NCBI GenBank assembly: GCA_019914945.1 | Contig: CM034111.1 | Coordinates: 1,178,001 to 1,242,000 of the forward strand | Direction: 5' to 3' | Length of the DNA stretch: 64,000 nt | From: Typha latifolia | Taxonomy: Eukaryota; Streptophyta; Magnoliopsida; Poales; Typhaceae | Shown: positions 10,501 through 22,683 of the stretch, one piece after another | Layout: every line of letters begins with the position of its first letter | Position numbering within the stretch: the stretch's first letter is position 1 | Position numbers and translations under genes: made by a program | The notes under the pieces: model-generated | What the model was told of the DNA's origin: nothing | The model's input: only the letters and a program-made list of their open reading frames with translations | Database searches by the model: none

Positions 10501-12507
10501 ACATACGTACTAAAACCATCGGTTTCTTCCACTAATTCAAGTCAATGTGAATGGATACACCTCACCTCAACTGCTTGCCCATCTGATGTGAAGTGCACTT
10601 GTTCCAGAGTTGAATAACTTGGGTGATATACTCATACTTCAAATTTGTTTGGTGATAGACCGATAGTCACTACAAATGAAAACTCATAACATCTTTTATA
10701 CCTAAGAGCTCCAAGCCAAGAATGTCTTCACTCTCATGTACAGGAATGTTCTTGTTCCTTTGTCAATGTCCTTAACCACAGGTAGAAGAACCTAAATAGT
10801 AGTCCCAAAGGGAAAGGGGCCTGTTTCATCTTTAGTGTAGGTATGCTCCTTTCTGTAGCTTTCATGATGGTATATTTTGGTCAACCATGATGTGAGAATT
10901 GTAAGTTCTATGTCCCTGAATGGTCATGTCATTTTTTTTTCTGTACAATTCCAGGAATACAATCCATTTCACCAGTGAATTTAGTGTCACCACTGTCCTA
11001 AAAGTATTATAATTCATGATAGACTAACTACACAATTGTGCCAGTCGCTTTCAATAATTTAAACTGTCCAATAGAGTCAAACTCTCTTATAAAACGACGA
11101 CACAGTGAGCTAGAATTAAGCTTAAAATCTTTATAAAAATAAGACATAAATCAATCCTTGAGTCATAAATAAACAAAAACATTTGTCACAACTCGCAAAG
11201 AGTCAAAACAGATACACAGACTACACAGTCCATTTTATTTTATCTTTACAAAAGAAAAAATTGTGATCTTCTAAAATGTGCAGTCGTTTGGCAGCCAAGT
11301 TATTGCTAATCGAGTGCAATTAGTGAACTTAACAAAGAAGGTTGTAATTATCTTTGTGCTGACGTTATGCCACCGTCGTAGTGACTACTATTTTGCTCAT
11401 CCCTGAGATAAGGAGATTGAAGTCTTTCCTTCATTAAATCTATGCCCTTTTCTGGGCCCCATAACTCTGCATGCAGTGAGTCTTTCTAGACCACACTAGC
11501 TAGTTTATATGCTATAGATTGTCACAATGGTCTTGTTGTGATGCTACAGATGATCAAATTGGGGTACAGGATCCAACTACTACCATTTTGAGGGTCTACA
11601 CAGCTGCAGAGTGAGTACTGGAAATATCTAAGTAGAACAACGGTTGCAAGATTGGGCAAAGGTGAAGGTGAGCATATAGTAGAGTTTGGATCAATATCAT
11701 TACAAGATCACCTTTGTGTTGAAGGAATCTAAATGCTGGAAAGTGGCAAGGAAAAGGTCTAGTGGATTGGGTCTAGAAAGAAATAAAGAAGAAGAAAAAA
11801 AGAATGAATGAATGAAAGAAGCCGTGTGGGGTTAAATTCACTGCACGCAATACAGTTGCCTAAGTGGTAGGGTTTGGACAGTGATTTGCATCCATAGTGT
11901 CCAGCTTCTGCTACTAACTGATAATGATATCTTAGTGAGCATGCAAATGGCCAAATGCATTTCTCCTTAATTTACATATGACTATCCGAAGATTAATGGC
12001 GTTTAGTTCATGCATAAAAAGATATTTAATTATAAATTAATTTTAATTTATTATCAAACGCTCACTTATAACAATTTTGATTATATAAATCAAAGTTACG
12101 CGATAATTTATGTATAAAATTTTATAACTAATGAATGAGCGTGACAAAATTATTTACGTTTTTTAAATAAGATTTATATTATGTATAGTTAACATACTTA
12201 TTTACAGTTTAATAATCGAACATAAATTTATTTAAAAAAATTATTATATTTTATATTTAAGATATGCGCATAAAATTATTCTTGAAAAAAAATCTTATCC
12301 AACTAAACAAGACAAATTATTTTAATACTAACTAGTTAAATGAGACAGGCAATCTCAAGACTTTGAAAGCTATTTAATTATCATACTTAGACTTATCCTG
12401 CTGATAGTGATTACCTAACAGCTCATATACATATATATATATATATGTATAAAGTACCATCTCCCTTATCTCCTATTCTCTAGCCCCTCTCTCTCTCTCT
12501 CTCTAAG
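7572..12507. other. Long intergenic region, no convincing gene
   Basis: About 4.9 kb of AT-rich DNA. Only short frames without family resemblance occur (for example 8006-8188, 9588-9809 minus, 9996-10184, 10259-10519 minus). No RNA gene or intact transposable element is recognised. The last 300 bases become very AT-rich before the WD40 gene promoter. Confidence 0.5.
12426..12505 (+). promoter_or_regulatory. TATA box and CT-rich leader of WD40 gene
   Basis: An (AT)n tract leads into TATAAAG at 12448-12454, about 55 bases before the start codon. It is followed by a pyrimidine-rich leader ending in (CT)n at 12488-12505, directly before ATG. This arrangement is typical of plant core promoters with a Y-patch. 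Confidence 0.55.
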
Positions 12508-13857
12508 ATGGATGACATTACACCTTCCTCCATATCTTATGATCACACAACCAAGAAACCCGACACTACTCGACTCTCCAAATCTATATCTTTATCCTCC
12601 CAACCAAGCCTCCCCTACCTCCCCTCCTTAGACTACCAAATCCCAAGCTCACCACCATCATCAATCCATCAATGCGTCACCACCCTCAAAGGCCACTCCT
12701 CCTACATCTCCTCTCTGGCCATCCATGGCAACTCCTTGTACACCGGCTCCTCCGACGAGCAGATCAGACTATGGCAACTACCCATACCCTTAGAACCGGC
12801 TCCGCTCCGAGATGGGCCCTCGAGTTCCACGGTCGCAGTTACCAAAAGTCCAATCAAATCGCTACTCGTCTCGAATAGCAATTATCTGTTCTCCTCCCAT
12901 CAAGACCACAAGATCCGAGTGTGGCGGATCGGCGGGAAGAGGAAGGGTAAGTTGCTCGCGGTGTTGCCGACGGTGACGGACCGGATTCTGAGCCTGGCGT
13001 CCCCGGAGAAGTACGTCGAGGTAAGGCGGCACAAGAGGTGCACGTGGGTGCACCACGTCGACGCCGTCTCCGCCCTCGCCCTCTCGCACGACGCCGCCTT
13101 TCTCTACTCCGTCTCGTGGGACCGCACCCTCAAGGTCTGGCGGACGTCTGACTTCCGGTGCACGGAGTCGGTCGGCGCCGCGCACGACGACGCGATAAAC
13201 GCGGTTGCCGTCTCCGGCGATGGCTATGTCTACACCGGCTCGGCCGACACTAAAATCAAGGTGCGTCAATTCACATAGCTCGCTAAGATATAATTTATTA
13301 GTTTCTCTAAAAATTAAAAATAAAAACTCTCAAACCATATTAACTTACTTTCTATTAATGGGAAGGTATGGAAGCAGCCCCACGGAGAGAGGAAGCACTC
13401 CTTGGTATCCACATTGGAGCGGCACAGGTCGGCAGTGAACGCGCTAGCGCTGAGCCCCGACAGCTTTGTGCTCTACTCAGGCGCCTGCGACCGGTCGGTC
13501 ATAGTCTGGGAAGGCGGCGGCTGCGGTGGACAAATGGAGGCCACCGGGGTTCTCAGAGGCCACAAAAAGGCGATCCTCTGCCTGGCGACGGCCGGAGAAT
13601 TAGTTTGCAGTGGATCGGCAGACAGAACTGTGAGACTATGGAGGAGGGGAGAAGACAAGGGCTACTCTTGCTTAGCAGTCTTAGAAGGCCATGGAGGAGC
13701 CATCAAGAGCTTGGCAGTGGCTGGAGCTGCTGCTGATTTCTACACCGATGGCTCTTCTGGTCATGAGACCAACAGTGCATATTTTGTTTGCAGTGGAGGG
13801 ATGGATTGTGATGTAAAGGTTTGGAAACTCTTAATTCCATCTTTCAAGGTGAGTTAA
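12508..13857 (+). CDS. JINGUBANG-like WD40-repeat protein
   Basis: Two exons (12508-13260, 13366-13857) join in phase to give 414 residues; the 105-bp intron has GTGCGT and AG ends. The protein is essentially a single WD40 beta-propeller: LKGHSSYISSLAIHG...IRLW near the N-terminus, then repeats ending IRVW, LKVW, IKVW, VIVW, VRLW and VKVW, consistent with seven blades. The layout and sequence resemble plant JINGUBANG-type proteins, reported to act in pollen germination control; the role here is inferred only from family. The Ser/Pro-rich first 50 residues are probably disordered. The stop codon comes 3 bases after a donor-like AAG/GTGAGT sequence, so a spliced extension cannot be fully excluded. 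Confidence 0.9.
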
Positions 13858-13974
13858 ATTTCAGCTAATAACTCTTTGACTTCAAAGCATAGAATTATAG
13901 GTTATGGTTGGACGTGGAAAAAAGGGCCTCATCTCCCATTTCTAACCTTTTATAATACTTTTGGTTGCCATTGA

Positions 13975-14021
13975 TGTTGATATTGATGTTGATGTTGATA
14001 TTGATGTTGATGTTGACGAAT
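13975..14021. repeat. TTGATG/TTGATA hexamer microsatellite
   Basis: About eight imperfect hexamer units (ttgatg and ttgata) lie in tandem shortly after the WD40 gene. Confidence 0.8.
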
Positions 14022-14639
14022 GTATTTAATTTATAATCGTGGTCGCTAATTAATATAATTTTAATTTTCTATTATAAAAGAGAAAGGTTGTGAAGTAGGC
14101 AAGCAGGCAGGCCTGCCTTAACCTAATCTTCTACCGCAGCCCATGATGTATTTGACCCCACTGACCAAATTAATGTACAAATGACCAACAAGGTGAGTCC
14201 AAGGAGGGCCAAAAATCTATGCTCATTGTAGCTTGGCATTTTGTGTTCTATATTATTCAATTTCTTTCTCTGCCTAACCTTAAACCAAAAAAAAAAAAAA
14301 TATATTAATTTAAAATTAAAAGAAATGCCTGCCTAACTTAAACATTTGCCCTCCAAGACATTGGGAGATTAATTATATTTCTAATGGAACTTAGAGTAAA
14401 ATAATACTTTGAAGTTTAGATGCTACGATGATAAATAAATTCTTATACTACCTTTGGACATTCGAACTTACTCCTCATCATAATTTAAGATCATATATAT
14501 TGTTAGTCAAAACTATGGTAGACCGGGATTTTTTTTTTTAAAAAAACAGCATATTAAATACTCTAAATTTGGGCCATATTCATATAGGCTGAAACGGGCC
14601 GCATTCATTTGAGTCACAACGGCAGCGATCGACTTCTAT

Positions 14640-15260
14640 ATCCACCAGTTTTATTTTTCTCTTTCAATTTTTTTTTTTACAAATAACACCTCATATCTTC
14701 AAAGGGTGACAGCCGAGCTTTCGAACACCAAAATATGCTGACTGCTTTTGAGTTTTGATGTTCGAACACTCGAACCTAACAGTGTGTTTAATGGCGTTTG
14801 AACGTCGAGATCATTGTGTTAGAATTAATTTGAATTACTTTGAATTTTATTTAGCCTCTAAATATGTAGAAGACAGTCATTTTGGGATTAGGAAAAAATA
14901 TTAATATTTCTGTCATCTCGTACTTCATCTCTCTTAATCTTCTCTTTTGATCCAAGGCCGATGCCGTCAACCATTTTCTTTCTTCTCGACTATTGAACCC
15001 TCTAGTCTAATAGGGTCGGCTATCTTCTCCCTCATCCCTCAAACCCTAGCTGTCGGCTAACTCCTCCTTTCTCATGCATCGATCCTCTTTCTTTTTTAGG
15101 GCTGATAATCTTCTCTCTCTTCTTTCTGTCTAAATCACATATCTATCTTTCGCCGTCATTATCACTATTATCCTTTCCGCTCTCATCGTATAAATCTCAT
15201 AATCTCTATTAAATCCACTACCAAATTGCTACTACCATCTCTACAAATAAGCCTAGCCAG
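14640..15260 (+). mobile_element. Possible LTR-derived relic
   Basis: TGTTAGAATT at about 14816 resembles a copia-type LTR 5' end. It is followed by a possible TATA-like CTCTAAATATG and a pyrimidine-rich, genic-leader-like sequence containing CAAACCCTAG. No primer-binding site, second LTR or polyprotein is visible, so the call is tentative. Confidence 0.25.
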
Positions 15261-16084
15261 ACTCACAATATATATAATACCATAAGTGGACTTTATTTAT
15301 AATATTATAAAAATATAAAAGTGTTATTTATTATTTATCTGAAAAATTAGAGTTAATGATACGGACTCCATGAATTGTTCCCCGTTTTCACCTGAATCTG
15401 ATTCATTTATTTTTGCGAAACATTAATCTCATTAACTATAAAAAGATGTTTAAAACATCAATTTTATTAATTATCTATTAAATTTTATTAAAAAATAATA
15501 TACGACTATAATACGATCAATTTTAAGAGATACCTTTTACCCACATTTTAAAATAAAAGAAAAAAAAGTTGAGGATAAAATTATTTTAAAATATGCATTC
15601 TTTTTTTGTTATTCTCAAAATAAACTCTTTAGTTTATAAATATTTTTTCTTATATTCACACTTATTTTAAAATATAATATAATAATTATTTTTAATGTGA
15701 TATAAAGTGAAAAAATATAGAAGAATATGTTTTGTTTTTCTATAAAATTATCATGAATACTCTTTGATTTAATATAAAGTGAATTAATGGGATAAATTTT
15801 AAAAGTAAATTAGTAATTAGATTGGTGTGTCGTATAAAATATAATATTAATAAAAAGTATTTATATTTAGAATGTAATTATTATGATGGTTAATTATTAT
15901 TCGTATTAACGGAGGCTAATTGGAGTATTCTTCAAATAAAAGGGGGCTACTTGAGAATAGCCAAATTATTCGGGGTCTTAGTGTAATTTTAGCAAAAAAA
16001 AGGACCAAAAAATATCATTGGTGTGGGCGCTACCAATCATCGGCCTGAGAAGTCCAGGCGAGAGAGAGGGAGAGGTACCAAAAA

Positions 16085-17509
16085 ATGTCATCTTCCTCGC
16101 TTCATCTTATCGTCTGCTTTGCTCTCCTCTCTCGCATACTCCTCATCTCATCCGTCTCCGCCGCCGGCCGCCCTCTCCTACCACCAAAGCGCAAGCCCTC
16201 CGCCGCCGCCGCCACCGCTCGCTGGCTCGCGGCCGAGAACTCCTGGGGCGTCCTCAGGTCTTCCCGTTTTCCTTTGTCTGTTTCCCCCGTCCGTTTTGAT
16301 TGGTTAAATTTAGTACTATTGTTGGTGTCTTTGTTAGGAAAGATGGATTGATTAATGATGGTAGAATAGATTGAAAAGGTAGTGGTATTTGGAATTATAA
16401 AGTTGAGATCTTTCTTATAAACGACAATCAATTGACAAGTTAACGCGAAGCTAATCGTAACAGAATTGTAGAATTGAAAGATTGCTTCTTAAGAAAATGC
16501 CAATTCCTAAATTTCATGCTTAATTATGATGCAACCATGTGAAATGAAACAATTATCTTGATTCTTTCGGTATTAGTTCTGCAAATTACTGAGGTGTCCT
16601 TTCCCTTGTTTTGCAGCACCATCGCAAATGATTTAGGGGGAGCTCCGTTTGGGTACTCCTTTCCTCATCGTGTAGAGCTGCATCTTTTGATAAATTGGAA
16701 TAAATGGTTGTATTCTATAGTGATGTTTTTCTTTTATAATTTCTCGGTGTGTATAGGAATGTTGTTTCATATAGTGATGGATTACCTGGGCAAGGACGCG
16801 GCATCCCCTACTTTTATTTGACAACACTAGATCCTACTGCAAGGAATGCATTAGAGGATGAAAGGTCATCGTTCACTCTTAGTGAGTTCCCTCTAGGAAC
16901 CTGCGGCAAGATAGACCCTGAGAACCCCACTTGTGCAAAACTTACACTTACAGGAAAGGTACATTGTTATGTCATCAATATAGGTTTGTTTTCAGATTCA
17001 GCATACATCTTTGTGTAATTACGAAAATGATCGTTGAGATGTTGTTTAGGTAGTCTCATTCAGGAGAAATTATTTACTTCTGTTTGGTTATACGACATTG
17101 TTCGAGTTTTCATCCTCATACTTTTGGATATTGTAAATCCTTCTGGCAGCGTAATCTATCTGTTCTTCTAATTTTACTTTTACAGTTGAAATTGGTTGAC
17201 AACCAGTCAGCCGAAGCAGAATTCGCTCGATGTGCATTATTTTCCAAGCATTCAGAAATGAAAGGTATGTAGTAAATCTTACATCAATTTTATTCTTTTA
17301 AGCAACTTTAATTTGTTTGGATAAGTCAGAAACACAAGCTGAAACAAAATCTCTCTGAGTAACTGCTCTTGTTAATGGTGGGTGTAGATTGGCCGGAAGA
17401 TCACGACTTCCAGATATTCAAATTAGATATCGAGAATATATTCTTGATTGACTGGTTTGGTGGTGCCAAACCTATATCTCCAGCTCAGTACCTGAATCTT
17501 GGAACGTGA
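16085..17509 (+). CDS. Secreted CREG-like protein (PNPOx-like fold)
   Basis: Five exons (16085-16257, 16617-16652, 16757-16958, 17186-17264, 17388-17509) join in phase to give 203 residues. CREG proteins have a flavin-reductase-like fold but are thought not to bind cofactor; animal members are secreted or lysosomal glycoproteins. The N-terminus is a signal peptide (about 1-27). The core shows NVVSYSDG, GIPYFYLTTLDPTARN, PLGTCGKIDPENPTCAKLTLTG and FLIDWFGGAKPISPAQYLN, matching the family up to its C-terminus. The stop TGA (17507-17509) lies inside a donor-like ACGTGAGT; I take it as the real end because animal CREG stops at the same place. One sequon (NQS) follows the fourth exon junction. The plant role is not known to me. 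Confidence 0.85.
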
Positions 17510-20500
17510 GTAGTCATGTTTGTGTATATAATAAAAATAAATCTGAAATATAGAATTTGTTGCAATGTGGATTCTGGTTTATTGCATCATCTTCAATCTA
17601 AAGACTAAAGCTAATGCACTTCCCCTTAAATGGGGACCTCCTAATACACAGGGACCAGCTTCCTTTGATATCCATGGCATGAAGTCGAGCGTGAATCTCT
17701 AGTAGCATGCTCAACCAGCACAGCATTATACATGTGAATCTTCTCTCTGTACAAGCAGGGGAAAATACTGTGTGTTTATCTTGTAAATATTACTATCTGT
17801 TGGTCATTATAATTGACCAATGTCGAAATGAACTTATCAGTTGAAGTTGCCAATAAATCACATGGTTTGGAAAGGTTCATGCGCTTTGTATAAATTGTTG
17901 ATCCAAACTCGCCATACTATCTTTTCCTGATTCTTTTCTTCTTTGAGATTCCTTTACTACATACCGATGAAGATGGTGAACTTTTCATGTGTGTGTGTCG
18001 CATCATTTGTTGATCCAAACTCGCCATACTATCTCCATTCTGATTCTATTGGACATCACATGCTTCTGATCTTGGGGATCGTTTGATTAATAGAAAACAT
18101 CAAATCTCTCAAATCCCTGAAGATAAATCACTAAATTCCTTGGAATAATCACTAGGTTGGTATCATTTGTTAGATACGCAGAGAGGCACTACACAATTTC
18201 ATTTCTTTTCTTTTCTTCTTCCTTAGTTGTATCTTCTATATCACATTTTGTCTAGTATTATATTATATTACATTGATTGATCTTTATGCAATGTTCCAAG
18301 AAAGAGTTCAAGGTTAAAAAATAAATAAATTTAGTTCCGAGACTGTATACATTTACTATAATATCCTTTATGCTTATCTCTTTACATCATGGGTCACGTC
18401 GACACCTACGTAACCCTAATTTTACTGTTTAAGCTGATTATTTAACATAGTATCATATTAGTTATTTTTTTCTAAGGTCACGAGTTTATTCTCTAACTCT
18501 AACTATTAATTTCTAACAATCTTACCACCTGGCAGCTCTTGACTGGGCTGCCAGATCACAGTAGCATCTCACTCGAAATCACTCGAAGTAACTTTTGCCC
18601 ACCTATCCAATTTGTTTTTTAACTGAAGCAGCACAGGGAAATTAATGTGTACCATAAGATTTTCATCATTGGGCAGGGCCTGTCACAAGACTATTGTCAT
18701 AATTTATATACATCATTTATAAGACATATGAGCATGGTGTCATGGGTTCTCATCATAATCCTCCCTGTGACAAGCTAGATGATGCACCAATAGTAGCAGC
18801 AGTAGTAGTAGTAGTTGCACTACTAGTATGTTCTTCTTCTCACCATCATCACCATTCCAGTGAGGAGCTCAGAGATCACGATGATGGTTGAGGTCCTGAG
18901 GAGGAATAAAGAGGATGGAAGAGAAGAGATGATGATCTTTATGGTGATGGCTTTGTGATGAGCACATTCATGCAAGTCAAAGAGAGTATCGTTGGTTGCC
19001 TTCTCTCTCTTCAACTGCATGTCTCTGGGGAATCAAGCTTCTTGGTCCGATCGATCCTTCTGATTACATCTATGGAAGGAGAACAACTACTGTAGTACCT
19101 GCTATTTATTATCTATGGCTTCTATGTATTCTAATTATTTCACTTGTTTGGATTTGCCTATTGGATGATCCTATCTGTTTCTTTGGTTATTGATGTCTAT
19201 TTTGTTGATTAGAGACGTGGATTCTTCTTTGGATTTGTTTGGCTTACATGGGTTTTGAGATCCTGCGTATATGTATCGGTAGATCTGACCAGATCTCTAA
19301 AGAGTTCTGGGTGTGAGAATAAATGGGGTTTCCTACTATTGCCTCTTCGTTCTTCTTCCCACTGCGTGCTTGGTGATATTAATCCTGGAACAGCTAGTTC
19401 TCGATGGAAAGGCAAAGAAGTATCATACGGTATGAAGTAATGAATCCGTTCTCGAGCACATAACAGTAAGTTTATCGACCATACTCCCTCGCCATATGTG
19501 CTTGCTGAAAGATTCCATTCGTGTCTGCATCTAGATCTTTGTCTTTCGAAGAATTTAATGGTGTCGTTGGATTGGATTCGCATCTAGATCTTTGTTTGTG
19601 CTTGCAATATTAAGTATCTTAATGTTATGCCTCATTGAAATAAATGCGATTATTTTCGGAGTTACATATACAGAATGTTCATCGTTAGTTCTTTCACTGT
19701 GATCTGTCGTTTTGCTCATCATCACTCACGCGATAACAGAAATAGTTTCAATTGAGAAGTAAAATATGAACCTTTTTTTTTAAAAATTTAAAAAAAAAAT
19801 TTCTTAGGATTCCAAGTAGAGATAATAATTATCAAACCCTAGCTTTTTGTATGATCCTTTATGTATTTATTAGCACGAGGTACAATATTCCTTTCATCCA
19901 TTGTACTAATTTCTTAAAATTTATATGATGCTCTAAATAAACTGGATGACTCTCTATGTGTTATGATGCTCTTCACCTCTTGTCAATTAAGCTACTGATG
20001 CTTCCAGTGTCAGCCATATATAACTTAGAAAGTAGAATAATGAAGTAAATGAATGATCGATTCCTTTGGTTGATGACATTTCCTAGATTCTTGTCAATTT
20101 ATCTGGGATAATTCCCTTGTGCAAATTTAGTATATTTTAATACAAGTGTCTTGTCTTCAGAAAACTAGGTACTGTTGAATGTATCCATTAATTCATCAAT
20201 CCAATTTTAGTGTATTGTTATTTATTCATCATTGCAGTATAGATAGTTCTTCTATGTACATAAAAATTAAATATAAATTTTATCTAATTTCACAATTACT
20301 TTCAGAATTCTCGGTTAAAAAATAATTTATCATAATGCATCATAATTATATAATATAAATACCATCACAAATAAAACATCCTATATCAAAATATTATTAT
20401 TATTATTATTATTATTATAAATATATTCTAATATATTGCCAAGTCTATTATAATTATATTATATTCTAATGGGTTTAGTAATGAAGATGACAAATTGATA

Positions 20501-22683
20501 GAATAAGTGAGTGAATTATTCCACATAAATTTCTTAAAATAAAGTGAAATTATTCCGATATGGAGCACTTAGTAACTAACTGTTAGCCTTTTGAGTACAT
20601 ATGTATTCGTTGTTCATGAATATTATTATTTACTATGACGTATGAATAAATCGTGTTCAGACTTGAGGAGTAGGAAATATAAAGTTGAGAATTATTGGTG
20701 ATACCTAAAATGGCATCAGAAATTGTACGACGTGGTCGGATTTCTCTGCATGGGAGTTGTCTTGTTGGAATTTGGGTCGTTTTGCCAATCAAACTCTAAG
20801 TTGTCCTCTTGGAATGTGTCAGTTAACTAATCAAGTCTCATTTGTTTTTATCTCCTTTTGAATTTTGAACAATAGCTTAGCAGTGGGATGACTTGAAACT
20901 AAGATTATGTGGTCTTAATATGCTGATTAAAACTTAATAAGGCTTAAATTTGGTGAAATCTCTTGAATGATTGATTAAAAATATATATATCTTTAGTGTG
21001 ATATAAAATTAGGATAAAAAGTCATTTTAATTATTTTTATCTTTCGTAAGTTAAACACAAATATATTTTTTATGTGTTCTTTATTATATAATTTAAAGAG
21101 TGGATATTAAAACTTGTAGTTACAAAATGTGATCTTATTATAGGTTAAGCGATGAGTAGTTGACATGTACACCTCTATTATAGAATAGAAAAATATAGTA
21201 TTTGATTGTAAGCTAGAATAATTATATAACAGTTATCTATGATGTTATATACATTTATATAATAATTGGATCGTAAGAGAGAGAAAAACAGAAGAAGATC
21301 ATTTTTGACATAATATGCGAAATAACTTTAATTAAATTTATGTATAGAATAAATTTTGAATTTAGATGAATAATATTTTAAATTTATAGTACGGACAATT
21401 TGATATCTAAGCTATAAATCTAGTGTTACTTAATCTAAAAATAAAATAAAAAATCTCATTAGCTGTAAATAAATATGGCCTTGTCGTTCAAAGTTTCATC
21501 TTCTCAAATCATAAAGCCATTGTCATGTCCTGTAAGCAAGAAAGCAAAGCCATGGATTTTGACAAATTTCTTCTTCTTTTTAAAAGAAGACGAGTCGTGC
21601 GAGTACCGTATGAATCGAGCCAGCTCTGGAATAAATAATTATAAATATTTAAAATAAAAAAAAACAAGCACAGTAATATTATTGTGCATTGCTTCTTGAC
21701 TTTATTGTTCTTTGAATTTAATACAATCTTTAGAGAATAAATCAGCAACGAAATAATCAAAACTAGCGACCCATCAGTATCAATATACCACATAACAATT
21801 TGCGGCCATAGACATAGAGTATCAAACTTTGACATATAAGGAAAATTTTGGTTTGCATATAAGGAAAATTTATTTATAAATATTAAGATTTTAAATATAT
21901 TTTATAAATAAATATTTATTTATGTTTGTTTGTTTGTTTTGGTCCAATTTTATTTATAAAATAAATTAAGTGCATAAAAATTTCTTACGAGTGAAGAAGT
22001 GTGAGAAAATTATGCACATCTTTTTAAGCAAATTTTTTATTAATAAAACAATTACAATATATTTGCTACATCGGATTTGATATAAAATATTGTGACGTAT
22101 AAAAAGTAACTAGTGAAAAATAATCATCTTTACGTAGCAAATTATAACCAATTATCTTATTTCTCCAATTCAATTTCACACTATCTTGTATACAAGAGTA
22201 TTTCATCTTAAAATGATCTTACTAATCATACTTTAAGGTACCTAACTTGCGTATCTTATTTAAGGCACCTAATTTGTATCTAGGAGATGCATACAAAGTT
22301 ATCATTAGAAATAAAATCCTAAATTTATAACTACTAATATAAATAAATTAATATCAATCCAAAATTAGCCAGTTTAGATGAAGCAAAGCATTACTGCAAC
22401 CTTTCCAACGTTTGATAAGGATTTATTCATTCAGTACAGGCTTAAAGCACTTAAAAAAAAAAGATCTTACGAACAAACTATGCAGCAAACATCAATCCCA
22501 TTTCTTTCTAATAAATAGAATCCCACAAGGTTTGAACTACACAAATCCATCCATTTAACAAAGTACAAACAATTCAAACCCCAAAAAAGTAAAGAAATGA
22601 AATGAAAACGAATTATATAAACACAAACAAGAAAAAAAATTCTCTTTTTTTTTTTTTTTGGAAAAAAAAACCATCATCGTCTG
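17510..22683. other. Long intergenic region, no convincing gene
   Basis: About 5.2 kb. It starts with the CREG-like 3' flank. A segment of about 38 bases (gttgatccaaactcgccatactatc and neighbours) is repeated with a 112-bp period at about 17895 and 18007. Other features are an (ATT)n microsatellite at 20392-20418 and long AT-rich tracts after 20200. Short frames (18823-19020 minus, 19209-19583 minus, 21509-21835 minus) have no family resemblance. I see no RNA gene. Confidence 0.5.
20392..20418. repeat. (ATT)n microsatellite
   Basis: About nine uninterrupted ATT/TTA units in an AT-rich spacer. Confidence 0.85.

Larger units (their letters stand above)
13858..16084. other. Intergenic region with simple repeat and TE-like relic
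   Basis: AT-rich DNA with no coding exon that I recognise. It contains a TTGATGTTGATA-type hexamer repeat (13975-14021), several homopolymer runs, and a less AT-rich segment around 14640-15260 that looks retrotransposon-derived (listed separately). The region 15280-16000 is extremely AT-rich. Confidence 0.5.

Noticed and set aside
10259..10519. Minus-strand 86-codon frame in the long spacer
   Set aside because: No recognisable domain, no supporting splice sites, and length within chance expectation.
19027..19050. Minus-strand sequence resembling miR166 at both ends
   Set aside because: It has an internal insertion and mismatches compared with the highly conserved mature miR166, and I see no matching hairpin arm nearby.
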